The position numbers and the translations under genes were made by a program. Shown piece by piece: positions 7,930-16,274 of a DNA stretch of 64,000 nucleotides. The notes beneath the pieces were generated by a model. The model was given only the letters and a program-made list of their open reading frames with translations, ran no database searches and was not told the DNA's origin. The first letter of the stretch is position 1. The number at the start of each line of letters is the position of its first letter. Source of the stretch: Actinobacteria bacterium HGW-Actinobacteria-2 (lineage in GTDB: Bacteria; Actinomycetota; Actinomycetes; Propionibacteriales; Propionibacteriaceae); the NCBI GenBank assembly GCA_002841335.1, contig PHEY01000002.1:372001-436000 (forward strand), given 5' to 3'.

Positions 7930-9309
7930 TTACTTCGACATCGCGTAACGCGGACGGTGACCCTGATGAGCGGCCAGCAGGCCACGCAGCTTCTCGGTCT
8001 GCTCCTCGATCACGGCCGAATCCAGCGGGACGGCGATCCGACGGCACTCGTCCGACAGCGACCCGAGCAGGTCGATGTCGGCCTGGGTGCGGTCAACCTG
8101 AGCCGAGATGGTGTCGACCATCTCCACGAAGGTGGCCGAGCTGCGGTCAGCGCGGGACAGCCATTCGCGGATCATCGTCTGCGGCAGGTCGAGCAGGTCG
8201 CGCAGGGTCGAGATGCGCTCAGCGGCGGCCGCGGCCAGGGCTGCGTTCCGCTTGCTGCTCTCGCTGGTCTCGGCCAGACCTTCGTCCAGCGCGCGTCCCA
8301 GCTGGGCGATGGCCGGACGGGCCTCGTCCGAACCGGGCACGTTGTCGATGATCTCAACCACGAACTGACCCACGGTCCAGTTGTGGAGCACGGCCAAGGC
8401 GATGCGGAACCGGGTCTGAGCGCAGCTGCGACGCAGTTCGTCGAGCTGGCCGAGCAACTCGGTCACGATGCCGGCGACTTCGGGCGCCATCTGGGCCCAG
8501 ACGCGCAGGTAAACCATTGCGGAGCTGAAGAAGCCCTCGGCGTCGTTCTCGTTGATCCGATCGGCGACCGCGGCGTTGGCTTCCATCGTCTGGCTGAACT
8601 GCGGAGCAGCAGCCAGCAGTGCGTCGGCGACTCGCTGCAGGTCGTCCAGACTGCGCACCCACTCCTGCAGGGCTTCGTCGATCCGAACCGCGACACCGAG
8701 CATGTCGGCGAGGTCACCGGTAGCCAGCGGACGCTTGGCGATGCCGCTGGCGGCTTCCAGGCGGGCCTCGACCTCGGCAGGCAGTGCCTTCCAGATGAAC
8801 TCTTCGTAACTCGGGATGCCCGCGCCCACCAGCAGTTCGCCCAACTTCTCGGCGCCGACCACGGCGGCTTCATGGGAGTTCCATCCCTTGTCGCGCAGTT
8901 CCAGCTCCTGGGGACGCACCGCGCCGTAGAGCGAGAACGCTGCATCATGCAGGCCGTCGACGAACGGACGGGCGCGCACGGACAGGTAGTCATCACCGAG
9001 CGGAGTGATGGTGGCGAACACGCCGTACGTGCTGCCATCGGCGGCGAGGTTGTCTACGTAAGCACAGAAGGGCTCGCCGGCCTGAAGGGTGTCCCACATA
9101 AGCAGGAAGGCGCCACCGGGCATGACCGGGTGGCGAATGATGTTGTGCGGGGCACCGACTAGCTCTTCCCGGGGGTGCCGGGAGAGCCGGACGAACACAG
9201 AGTTCGCCTGGTCGATGATCCCTCGGGCGTCGGTCGTCGAGAAGAAGAGCTCATCAACTCCGACCTCATGCCGGGCGCCCGTAGGCACCAACTTTGCTTC
9301 CGTTCCCAC
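7930..9309 (-). CDS. Soluble Aer-type PAS-domain protein
   Basis: 459 residues with no membrane helix or signal. Residues ~15-130 are a PAS domain carrying HNIIRHPVMP (55-64) and MWDTLQAGEPF, the hallmark of the Aer/PAS_3 group that binds FAD for redox sensing in energy taxis. The remaining ~330 residues are Ala/Glu-rich and helical (four-helix-bundle or coiled-coil-like), but I find none of the conserved hairpin-tip sequence of methyl-accepting chemotaxis proteins and no HAMP, kinase or cyclase domain. The output is therefore unknown. GTG 9309 lacks a strong Shine-Dalgarno sequence, so the start is uncertain. It is probably monocistronic. Confidence 0.75.
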   Translation of the reverse strand: MGTEAKLVPTGARHEVGVDELFFSTTDARGIIDQANSVFVRLSRHPREELVGAPHNIIRHPVMPGGAFLLMWDTLQAGEPFCAYVDNLAADGSTYGVFATITPLGDDYLSVRARPFVDGLHDAAFSLYGAVRPQELELRDKGWNSHEAAVVGAEKLGELLVGAGIPSYEEFIWKALPAEVEARLEAASGIAKRPLATGDLADMLGVAVRIDEALQEWVRSLDDLQRVADALLAAAPQFSQTMEANAAVADRINENDAEGFFSSAMVYLRVWAQMAPEVAGIVTELLGQLDELRRSCAQTRFRIALAVLHNWTVGQFVVEIIDNVPGSDEARPAIAQLGRALDEGLAETSESSKRNAALAAAAAERISTLRDLLDLPQTMIREWLSRADRSSATFVEMVDTISAQVDRTQADIDLLGSLSDECRRIAVPLDSAVIEEQTEKLRGLLAAHQGHRPRYAMSK

Positions 9310-9504
9310 GGCGGCATTCTTGCACTCATTCCACCTCCGATGGCGGAGTTGGCACCGCTAACCTCGACCTACTGTGCAGTATTGGTTGAGACCATGACGG
9401 TCCATCCCCGCTGGGAACGCTTCCCCTTGTCACCCGGAGGAGGGACGTTTCAAGCGCGTTCTGAGAATCTCCTGATAAAACACCAAAAGGCCCGTCCCGT
9501 GGAC

Positions 9505-9530
9505 AAAAAACCGTTGGGATAACCCCAGCC
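9505..9530 (-). terminator. Rho-independent-like terminator after the thiamine ABC operon
   Basis: Read on the minus strand, GCTGGG-GTTAT-CCCAAC forms a short stem (one mismatch) followed after two bases by TTTTTT (complement of A-run 9505-9510). It sits about 20 bp beyond the stop of the ATPase gene (9550). T-tracts like this are rare in the window. Confidence 0.5.
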
Positions 9531-9549
9531 CGTTCTCCCCCCAGGGCAG

Positions 9550-10554
9550 CTACCCCTGGACCGTGTCGAGGACGACCGGCTTCGGCACCACCGCACAGCC
9601 ATCCGGGCTCAGTCGCACCCGCAACAGATCCGGCCGCCGACTGACTCCCGGCGAACGCACCCAGGCCCGTTCACCGGAGGGCAGTTCGACCTCGAAAACG
9701 GTCTCGCCACGCCCCACCGTGGCTGCCCGCACCGGCACCTCCACTCCGTCGGTACCGGCGATCAGCCCGTCCGGGCCGACGGCGATCAGCCCGTTGGCGG
9801 CACCGGTCCAGCCGAACTGCCGCGCGAGGCCCTCGTCCAGGAACGGGCCGTAGCCCAGGAAGGCGGCCACCTCGATATCGGCCGGACGCCGCCACAGTTC
9901 CGCCGGGGCGTCCACCTGCAACAGGCGGCCGGACGCCATCACCGCGACCCGATCGGCGATCGTGAACGCCTCGTCCTGATCGTGGGTGACGTACAGCGCC
10001 GTGGTGTTGGTGGCCCGCACGGTCTCGGCCAGCACCTCCACCAGCCGAGTGCGCAGTCCGGTGTCCAGTGCCGACAGCGGTTCATCCAGCATCAACAGCC
10101 TCGGCTCGGCCGCCAGCGACCGCGCCAACGCCACCCGCTGCGCCTGCCCGCCGGACAGTGCGGTGATCGGTCGGCGCGCGTAGCCGTCCAGGCCGACCAA
10201 GGCGAGCAGGTCGTTGACCCGCTGCTGGCGCTCCGCGCGGCCCAGCCGGTGCAGTGCGTAACCGACGTTGCCGCCGACGTTGAGGTGCGGGAACAGCTGC
10301 CCGTCCTGAAACATCACCGCGAAACCGCGGCGGTGCACCTCGACTGCGGCCAGGTCGACGCCGTCCCAACTCACCGACCCCGACACCAGCGGCTCCAAGC
10401 CGGCCACGGCGCGCAGCAGCGACGACTTGCCCGATCCGGACGCGCCGATCACGGCCATCACTTCGCCGGGCGCCACGTCGAGACTCACCTGATCAACCGC
10501 AACCAGGTCGCCGTATCGCACCACGACATCGCGCACCTGCAGTCCGCTCACCAT
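9550..10554 (-). CDS. thiQ: Thiamine-type ABC transporter ATP-binding protein
   Basis: 334 residues. Walker A GASGSGKSSL, Q-loop MFQDGQLFPHL, signature LSGGQAQRVALARSLA, Walker B LLMLDEPLSALD and H-loop YVTHDQDEA are intact. A C-terminal extension of ~100 residues resembles the regulatory/TOBE region of MalK-like ATPases. It overlaps the end of the permease gene by 7 bp and is third in an operon led by a TPP riboswitch, which argues for thiamine or a thiamine precursor as the substrate. The symbol is given by operon analogy with E. coli ThiBPQ. Confidence 0.8.
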   Translation of the reverse strand: MVSGLQVRDVVVRYGDLVAVDQVSLDVAPGEVMAVIGASGSGKSSLLRAVAGLEPLVSGSVSWDGVDLAAVEVHRRGFAVMFQDGQLFPHLNVGGNVGYALHRLGRAERQQRVNDLLALVGLDGYARRPITALSGGQAQRVALARSLAAEPRLLMLDEPLSALDTGLRTRLVEVLAETVRATNTTALYVTHDQDEAFTIADRVAVMASGRLLQVDAPAELWRRPADIEVAAFLGYGPFLDEGLARQFGWTGAANGLIAVGPDGLIAGTDGVEVPVRAATVGRGETVFEVELPSGERAWVRSPGVSRRPDLLRVRLSPDGCAVVPKPVVLDTVQG

Positions 10555-12194
10555 GAGGTCGCCTCCTTCGGACCGAGGTACTCCGCCACGGCCATCACCG
10601 CTGCGGTCAGCGCCGCCAGCACCACCGCAGCCGCCAACGCCATGCCCAGATTCTCCGCCCCCGGCCGCGAGATCAGCCGGAAGATCTCCACCGGCAAGGT
10701 CGGACGGTCCGGGCGCGCCAGGAAGGTCGTCGCCCCGAACTCACCCAGACTGGTGGCGAAGGCGAAGCCGGCCGCCAGGCCGAAGCCACGCCAGGCCAGC
10801 GGGACGTCGATGGTGGCCACCACGCGCGCCGGCGCCGCCCCCAACGACGCGGCAGCCTCCTGCAGCCGCGGGTTGATCGCCCGCAGCGTCGGCAGCAGGC
10901 TGCGCACCACCAGCGGCAGGGCCACGATCGCTTGGGCGATCGGAATCAGCGCCCACGAGGAGCGCAGGTCGAAGGGTGGCCGATTCAACGTGATCAGGAA
11001 GCCGAAGCCCACCGTGACCGCCGAGATGCCCAGCGGCAGCATGAACGCCGCATCCGCCCACCGCAGCAGCCGGCGTCCGGCAACCGACCGGGGTCGGCGG
11101 GACAACAGATAGCTGACCATCACCCCCAGCGTCAGCGCGATCGCGGTGGCCACCACGGCGGTGACCAGGGAGTTCGCCGTGGCCTCCCACACGCTTGGAC
11201 GTCCGTCGCCGACGGCCAGCAGCGCGTAGTTGCCCAGCCCGATGCCGCCGGCGGTCTGCAGCGAACGCCACACCAGGGTGAGCATCGGGGTCAGCAGCAA
11301 CCCCACGACCACCACGGCGGTCACCACCGCGGCCGGAGCGTCGCCGCGACGCAGCCGATGGTCCACCGGGGATCCGGCCAGGGTGAGCGCCCGCTCCTGG
11401 CGACTGCGGGTCAGATCGGCGGCCACCAGGGCCGCAGCGACCACCACCAGCTGGAGCACCGACAGCGCCGCGGCCGCCGGCAAGTCGAGCAGCTGGGTGG
11501 TCTGGTACCAAATCTCGGTCTCGATGGTGCCCCAGCCCGAGCCACCGAGGATCAACACGACTGCGAACGCCGAGGCACAGAACAAGAAGGTCAACGCCGA
11601 GGCCGACGCGATCGCCGGCGCCAAGGCCGGCAGGGTCACCGTCCACCACACTCGGACCCGGGAGGCGCCCAGACTGCGCGCCGCCTCACTCACCCGTCGG
11701 TCCAACCGCGACCACAACACCCCGACAGTGCGCACCACCACCGAGTAGTTGAAGAAGACCAGGGCGGCGACCACCGCAGCGAAGGACTCACCCAGCCCCA
11801 GGAACCCCAACGGCCCGGACTCGGTCAGCAGCGAGCGGAACGCCACCCCCACCACCACAGACGGCAGCACGAACGGCACCGCGACCAGGGCCCGCAGCGC
11901 AGTCCGTCCGGGGAAGCGGGTGCGGTAGAGCACGTAAGCGCCGGGAATGCCCAGTAATACAGCCAGCACGGTGGCGACGGCGGCTTGGGCGAGGGTCTGG
12001 CCGACGATCCGCCAGGTACGCGGCGCGACCATCACCTCGCTGACGCCGACCAGGCTGAAGCCGCTGGCGTCGAAGAAGCCACGGGCGACCAGAGCGGCCA
12101 CCGGCCAGACGAAGAAGATGACCAGGAAGGCCACCGGGACGACCGCGATCACGGCCCAGACCCACGTCCGGCCGTGATCGCGGCGAAGAGTCAT
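10548..12194 (-). CDS. thiP: Thiamine-type ABC transporter permease (fused double permease)
   Basis: 548 residues with about 12 helices and two BPD_transp_1 units in tandem, close to the 536 aa of E. coli ThiP. The coupling loops are SEAARSLGASRVRVW and QEAAASLGAAPARVV. ATG 12194 overlaps the stop of the binding-protein gene (ATGA), and the 3' end overlaps the ATPase start by 7 bp. The single polypeptide supplies both halves of the channel. Iron(III)-transporter permeases have the same architecture; the riboswitch upstream of the operon favours thiamine. Confidence 0.85.
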   Translation of the reverse strand: MTLRRDHGRTWVWAVIAVVPVAFLVIFFVWPVAALVARGFFDASGFSLVGVSEVMVAPRTWRIVGQTLAQAAVATVLAVLLGIPGAYVLYRTRFPGRTALRALVAVPFVLPSVVVGVAFRSLLTESGPLGFLGLGESFAAVVAALVFFNYSVVVRTVGVLWSRLDRRVSEAARSLGASRVRVWWTVTLPALAPAIASASALTFLFCASAFAVVLILGGSGWGTIETEIWYQTTQLLDLPAAAALSVLQLVVVAAALVAADLTRSRQERALTLAGSPVDHRLRRGDAPAAVVTAVVVVGLLLTPMLTLVWRSLQTAGGIGLGNYALLAVGDGRPSVWEATANSLVTAVVATAIALTLGVMVSYLLSRRPRSVAGRRLLRWADAAFMLPLGISAVTVGFGFLITLNRPPFDLRSSWALIPIAQAIVALPLVVRSLLPTLRAINPRLQEAAASLGAAPARVVATIDVPLAWRGFGLAAGFAFATSLGEFGATTFLARPDRPTLPVEIFRLISRPGAENLGMALAAAVVLAALTAAVMAVAEYLGPKEATSW

Positions 12195-13243
12195 CCGACG
12201 ACCGCCGCCGTCCACGCCTTGATCCACTTGTCACGGTTGGCGTTGATCTGCGCCGACGGCAGGCTGAACGGTGCGTCCACCTTGGCCGCCTTCTTGGCCC
12301 AGTCGGCCGGCAGGGTCACCGAGGAGTCGACCGGGTACATGTACATCTGCTCGGGGATCTGCGCCTGGACGTCGTGGCTGAGCATGAAGTCGATGAACGC
12401 ACGCGCGCCGACCTCGTTCTGCGCGCCGGCGATCACCCCGGCGTACTCCACCTGCCGGAAGCAGGTCTGGTTCAGATTCTCGGTCTTCGGCTCGAACGCC
12501 GGGGAGGACGAGTACGACAGCACCAGCGGACGCGCCCCCTTGCCGGACGAGCCGGAGAACTCCACGGTGTACGCCTCGGTCCAGCCCTTGACGACCTTCA
12601 CCCCGTTGCTCTTCAGGGCCGTCCAGTAGTCGAGGTAGCCGGCCTCGCCCTTGGCGGCGATGGTGGCCATCAGGAACGCCAGACCAGGAGACGAGGTGGC
12701 CGGGCTGGCGACCACCAGCAGGCCCTTGTATTCGGGCTTGAGCAGGTCGTCCAGGGTTTGCGGGACGGCCAGCTTCTTGGCGGCGAACCAGGTGGTGTCG
12801 GCATTGATGCAGACATCGCCGTAGTCGACCGGGGTGAGCTGATCGGCCACGTCGGCGGTGAAGGCCTTCGCTGACGCCGGAAGCGCCGGGGACGTGTACG
12901 GACTGAGCACTCCGGCGTCGATTGCCCGCGCTGCGAAGGTGTTGTCGATGCCGTAGACCACATCACCCAGCGGGGAGTCCTTGGTCAGCACCAGCTGGTT
13001 CACCACCGTCCCGGCGTCACCGGGAGCGACGAAGGTGACCTCGTAGCCGGTTTGAGCCTTGAAGGCGGCGATGGTCTTCTTGTCGAGGTTGAACGAGTCG
13101 TGAGTGACCACGGTCAGCTTCGTACTCTGCGTGGGCGCGGACGCGCTGGTTGTCGGTGCCGGAGCGGCGGTGCAGCCGCTCATCGCCACCGCCGTTGCGG
13201 TGAGCGCCACCAACGCGGCGATCATCGACATTGTCTTCTTCAT
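12191..13243 (-). CDS. thiB: Thiamine-type ABC substrate-binding lipoprotein
   Basis: 350 residues. The signal MKKTMSMIAALVALTATAV ends in the lipobox MSGC, followed by an Ala/Pro/Ser/Thr linker. The mature part begins LTVVTHDSFNLD and contains GDVVYGIDN, VDYGDVCIN and VLSYSSSPA, matching the ThiB/TbpA periplasmic thiamine-binding family. GGAGGAGA precedes ATG 13243. It is the first gene after the TPP riboswitch (13295-13385). The ligand could be thiamine, its phosphates or the pyrimidine precursor. Confidence 0.85.
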   Translation of the reverse strand: MKKTMSMIAALVALTATAVAMSGCTAAPAPTTSASAPTQSTKLTVVTHDSFNLDKKTIAAFKAQTGYEVTFVAPGDAGTVVNQLVLTKDSPLGDVVYGIDNTFAARAIDAGVLSPYTSPALPASAKAFTADVADQLTPVDYGDVCINADTTWFAAKKLAVPQTLDDLLKPEYKGLLVVASPATSSPGLAFLMATIAAKGEAGYLDYWTALKSNGVKVVKGWTEAYTVEFSGSSGKGARPLVLSYSSSPAFEPKTENLNQTCFRQVEYAGVIAGAQNEVGARAFIDFMLSHDVQAQIPEQMYMYPVDSSVTLPADWAKKAAKVDAPFSLPSAQINANRDKWIKAWTAAVVG

Positions 13244-13250
13244 TACTTCT

Positions 13251-13286
13251 CCTCCAAACAGCTCGGAGGGCTCGGGTTGCCCCGAG
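13251..13286 (-). promoter_or_regulatory. Probable riboswitch expression platform (SD-sequestering hairpin)
   Basis: On the minus strand, CCTCC (complement of 13265-13269) can pair with the thiB ribosome-binding site GGAGG (complement of 13251-13255) across a 9-nt loop. Just upstream is CTCGGG-GCAA-CCCGAG (13271-13286), a stem with a GNRA-type loop. Its 5' CTCGG can instead pair with the CCGAG adjoining the anti-SD. This arrangement suggests translational rather than transcriptional control by TPP; no T-tract is present. The switching model is inference. Confidence 0.45.
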
Positions 13287-13294
13287 GAGATGGT

Positions 13295-13385
13295 CCCGAC
13301 TCCCTACGCCGGTGTTAACCGGATCAGGTTCGAGGGTCTGCGGTGGCCCGCACTCTCAGCGCCCCCTGGCGCTCCCCTGTCTGGG
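13295..13385 (-). promoter_or_regulatory. TPP riboswitch (THI element)
   Basis: The minus strand carries the conserved THI blocks in order: CCCAGAC at the 5' side of P1, GGGGAGCGCC, GGCGCTGAGAGTGCGG, ACCCTCGAACCTGATC, then CCGGTTAACACCGG and CGTAGGGAGTCGGG closing P1. CTGAGA and ACCTGATC...GTAGGGA are the near-invariant TPP-binding bases. It lies 52 bp upstream of thiB and should shut the operon off when thiamine pyrophosphate is abundant. Confidence 0.95.
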
Positions 13386-13437
13386 GTGGACAGTACCACC
13401 GCAGCCGGTGACGTTGGATGGAGACATAACCCACTAG

Positions 13438-13466
13438 TTGACATCGCCTAATAGTAGGTTTAGCAT
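13438..13466 (+). promoter_or_regulatory. Consensus promoter of the padR gene, leaderless transcript expected
   Basis: TTGACA (13438-13443), a 17-bp spacer and TAGCAT (13461-13466). The start codon GTG 13473 begins 6 nt after the -10, so transcription should start at or next to the GTG. The spacer contains the imperfect palindrome CCTAATAGTAGG, a possible PadR operator. Confidence 0.65.
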
Positions 13467-13472
13467 AGACCC

Positions 13473-13820
13473 GTGCCGGAGAACCGTGATTCGCAACTCC
13501 TCAAGGGAGTGCTCCCGATGCTGCTGCTGGCGATCTTGAGTGCCGGCGAGTCCTACGGCTACGAGCTCGTCACGCGGCTTCACGCAGCAGGGCTGGCCGG
13601 AATCGGTGCGGGAACCGTGTACCCGGTGCTGACCCGCCTCGAACGCGAGGGCGACATTTCGTCCCGGCTGGTGCCCTCAACCGCGGGGCCTGCGCGCAAG
13701 TACTACGCCCTGACCGCCCACGGACAACAGACGTTCACCTCGGCCGCGGACGCCTGGCGAGGGCTGGCCAACACCGTCGAGCCACTACTGGCCGGCGCCG
13801 TTTCCTCAAAGGAGTTGTGA
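13473..13820 (+). CDS. PadR-family transcriptional regulator
   Basis: 115 residues. The winged-helix motif is canonical: LLLAILSAGESYGYELVTRL, then GTVYPVLTRLEREGDI and ARKYYALTAHGQ. It is a compact PadR-s2 type without a long C-terminal helix bundle. It is co-transcribed with a HAAS-like membrane protein starting in its stop codon (TGATG), an arrangement common in Gram-positive bacteria where the pair responds to envelope stress. It probably autoregulates via its own promoter at 13438-13466. Confidence 0.9.
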   Translation: MPENRDSQLLKGVLPMLLLAILSAGESYGYELVTRLHAAGLAGIGAGTVYPVLTRLEREGDISSRLVPSTAGPARKYYALTAHGQQTFTSAADAWRGLANTVEPLLAGAVSSKEL

Positions 13821-14347
13821 TGAGGCTCATCGACATCGCCCGCAGGGAGGCCTTCCTCAATCGCTTCACCTGGTACGCCCAGGACTACCCCGGCTATGTG
13901 AAGGTCAAACGCGAGTTGCGCCGCGAGCTGACGCTCACCGCCGACGAAGTGGGGATGCCTGCCGCGATCGCCTCGCTGGGACACCCGGCCCAACTCGCCG
14001 CGGAGTATCTCTCCAATCTCGAGCGGCCTTACCCCCGCTGGTCGACAGCAGTGTGGTGGGCTGGGGCCGGGCTGTACGTCCTGGTCGGGCTCGGGGTGGC
14101 CTACAGCTTGGGGGTGATGGACAGCCTCGCGGCGGTCGGAGGCGGCAGCGTTGACCTTGTCGTCTTCGGCACTCCGGTGAAGTTCACGAACACCGCCGAG
14201 GAGATCTCCACTCAGTTCCAACTCACCCCAGCGTCATTCGTGTGGTTCATGACCGCCACCGCTGCGCCCTACCTGATCGGCGCCCGCGCCTGGCGCTTGT
14301 GGCCACGAAGCCGCGAAGCCGCCATCTCCGAAAGCCATGCCACCTAG
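13820..14347 (+). CDS. HAAS-domain-like membrane protein partnered with PadR
   Basis: 175 residues. The first ~75 are soluble and helical (YVKVKRELRRELTLTADEVG, IASLGHPAQLAAEYLS), resembling the HAAS/DUF1700 signalling domain that accompanies PadR regulators. Two hydrophobic segments follow (around WWAGAGLYVLVGLGVAYSLG and ASFVWFMTATAAPYLIG). ATG 13820 is preferred over GTG 13817 because AAAGGAG ends five bases before it. It probably anchors at the membrane and modulates the PadR system; its own signal is unknown. The stop codon lies inside the first copy of a 21-bp repeat. Confidence 0.7.
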   Translation: MRLIDIARREAFLNRFTWYAQDYPGYVKVKRELRRELTLTADEVGMPAAIASLGHPAQLAAEYLSNLERPYPRWSTAVWWAGAGLYVLVGLGVAYSLGVMDSLAAVGGGSVDLVVFGTPVKFTNTAEEISTQFQLTPASFVWFMTATAAPYLIGARAWRLWPRSREAAISESHAT

Positions 14348-14499
14348 TGGTGGTTATGCCGGGTCCGGGGGCAAACCGCTGAAGCGTGTGCCACCTGGTG
14401 GTTGTTATGAGGCCCGGAGCGCCGCCTCATTTCAACCAAGACGTGGCACCAACTCGCAGCGGGTGGCGAGAGGCAGCTGATAACCACCACGAAGTGGCA
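14338..14499. repeat. Three copies of a 20-21 bp repeat, two direct and one inverted
   Basis: TGCCACCTAGTGGTGGTTATG (14338-14358) and TGCCACCTGGTGGTTGTTATG (14389-14409) are direct copies. The complement of 14480-14499 reads TGCCACTTCGTGGTGGTTAT. The outer copies are inverted to each other and could form a long stem around the ~120 bp between them. They fill the gap between the HAAS gene and the DUF853 gene. Confidence 0.65.
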
Positions 14500-14562
14500 G
14501 GCAACCGGATTTGGGGCAGCACACAGCCACCAACTCAGGCTGGGATATGCCAGTCTTTCTCC

Positions 14563-16146
14563 ATGGCTGCCTCAACTGATCCGATCGCCGAGATCACCGC
14601 TGGTTACACCTTCACCACCCCGTCCATCGACCTGGGCGTGCTGATCGCCGACGGCACGCCCGTCCCGGCCACCCGGATTCGACTGTCGCTGTCGATGCTG
14701 AACCGGCACGGCCTGGTGGCCGGCGCGACCGGCACCGGCAAGACCCGCACCCTTCAGCTGATGGCCGAGCAGATCTCGCGCGCCGGGGTGTCGGTGTTCG
14801 CCGCCGACATCAAGGGCGACCTGTCGGGTATCGCACTGCCGGGCACGCCAAGTGAGAAGCTGCTGGCCCGCACCCAGGCGATCGGTCAGGACTGGAAGCC
14901 GGAAGGCTGCCCCACCGAGTTCTATTCCCTGGGCGGCCAGGGCACCGGCGTGCCGATCCGGGCCACGGTCTCCAGCTTCGGCCCGATCCTGCTGAGCAAG
15001 GTGCTGGGGCTGAACGAGACTCAGGAGTCGAGCCTGGGCCTGGTGTTCCACTTCGCCGACACCCAGGGGCTGCCGCTGCTCGACATCGCCGATCTGAAGC
15101 AGGTGATGATGTATCTCACCTCGGACGAAGGTAAGCCGGTCCTCAAGGAACTCGGCGGGCTGAGCTCGGCCACCGTCGGGGTGATCCTGCGCAGCCTGGT
15201 GACCTTGGAAACCCAAGGCGCGGGCGACTTCTTCGGCGAGACCGAGTTCGACACCCGCGACCTGATCCGCACCACCAGCGATGGTCATGGCGTGATCTCG
15301 CTGCTGGAGTTGCCGAACCTCCAGGATCGTCCGGCGATCTTCTCCACCTTCTTGATGTGGCTGCTCGCCGACCTGTTCCACGACCTACCCGAGATCGGTG
15401 ACGTGGACGTGCCGAAGCTGGTGTTCTTCTTCGACGAGGCCCACCTGCTGTTCGACGGCGCGTCCAAGGCGTTCCTGGATGCGATCGCCCAGACCGTCCG
15501 GCTGATCCGAAGCAAGGGTGTGGGCATCTTCTTCGTCACCCAGTCGCCCACCGATGTGCCCGACGACGTCCTGGCCCAGCTGGGTTCGCGGGTGCAGCAC
15601 CAGCTGCGGGCGCACACCCCCAAGGACGCCAAGGCGCTCAAGGCAACGGTGGAGACCTACCCGACCAGCCACTACGACCTCACCGAGACCCTGCAGAGCC
15701 TCGGGATCGGCGAGGCGATCGTGACGGTGCTGAATCCGAACGGTGCACCGACCCCGGTGGCCTGGACGCGGATGCTGGCGCCGCTGGCCTCGATGAGCCA
15801 GATGGATCCCGCGTCGATGACCCAGGGCGTGGCGTCCTCGGCGATGCAGTCCAAGTACGGCCAGGCGATCAACCGCGACTCGGCCTACGAGATGCTCACC
15901 CGCAAGCTGGAAGAGGGCCGGGCCAAGGCCGAGCAGGAGGCTCAGGCCGCGCAGGCAGCCAAGGAGCAGGCCAAGGCCGACGCCGAGGCCCAGCGCAGCC
16001 AACGCACCTCCGCGCCCCGCACGAGCACCCGTCCGGCCCCGAAGTCGGGCGTGGAGAAGGTGCTGAGTTCGCCCACCTTCTGGAACCAGGTGATCCGCGT
16101 CGGCGGTCAGGTGGCCCGCACCTTCTGGGGCACCGCGCGCCGCTGA
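14563..16146 (+). CDS. HerA-like DUF853 ATPase (YjgR type)
   Basis: 527 residues. Walker A GATGTGKTRT near residue 55 and Walker B LVFFFDEAHLLFDGA near residue 290 frame a FtsK/HerA-type ATPase core; VFFVTQSPTDVPDDVL-like sensor sequence follows. The tail (~440-500) is Ala/Glu/Lys-rich coiled coil with a Ser/Pro/Arg linker. It corresponds to the DUF853 family, whose biological role is not established; homology to HerA suggests DNA translocation or remodelling as a hexamer. The start is ATG 14563 (MAASTDPIAEITAGYTF), because upstream codons run through the repeat array. No NurA-like nuclease is adjacent. Confidence 0.85.
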   Translation: MAASTDPIAEITAGYTFTTPSIDLGVLIADGTPVPATRIRLSLSMLNRHGLVAGATGTGKTRTLQLMAEQISRAGVSVFAADIKGDLSGIALPGTPSEKLLARTQAIGQDWKPEGCPTEFYSLGGQGTGVPIRATVSSFGPILLSKVLGLNETQESSLGLVFHFADTQGLPLLDIADLKQVMMYLTSDEGKPVLKELGGLSSATVGVILRSLVTLETQGAGDFFGETEFDTRDLIRTTSDGHGVISLLELPNLQDRPAIFSTFLMWLLADLFHDLPEIGDVDVPKLVFFFDEAHLLFDGASKAFLDAIAQTVRLIRSKGVGIFFVTQSPTDVPDDVLAQLGSRVQHQLRAHTPKDAKALKATVETYPTSHYDLTETLQSLGIGEAIVTVLNPNGAPTPVAWTRMLAPLASMSQMDPASMTQGVASSAMQSKYGQAINRDSAYEMLTRKLEEGRAKAEQEAQAAQAAKEQAKADAEAQRSQRTSAPRTSTRPAPKSGVEKVLSSPTFWNQVIRVGGQVARTFWGTARR

Positions 16147-16164
16147 CGCCGCCCTCCGCTGGAC

Positions 16165-16261
16165 GGTTTCGACACGCTCGCCCGCGCTCGCTACTCAACC
16201 AACGACTCGGTTGCTCGGAATCCGCTGATTGAGCAGGCCGCTCAGCAGCCACGTCGAAACC
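16165..16261. repeat. Imperfect inverted repeat with GGTTTCGACA-type ends
   Basis: Begins GGTTTCGACACGCTCGCCCG and ends ACGTCGAAACC, with CGCTACTCAACCA answered by TGATTGAGCAG inside. Elements of this look are frequent between convergent genes in actinobacterial genomes (recall, not checked). Here it separates the convergent DUF853 and galK genes and may act as a bidirectional terminator or a mobile REP-like element. Confidence 0.5.
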
Positions 16262-16274
16262 AGGCGTCCGAACG

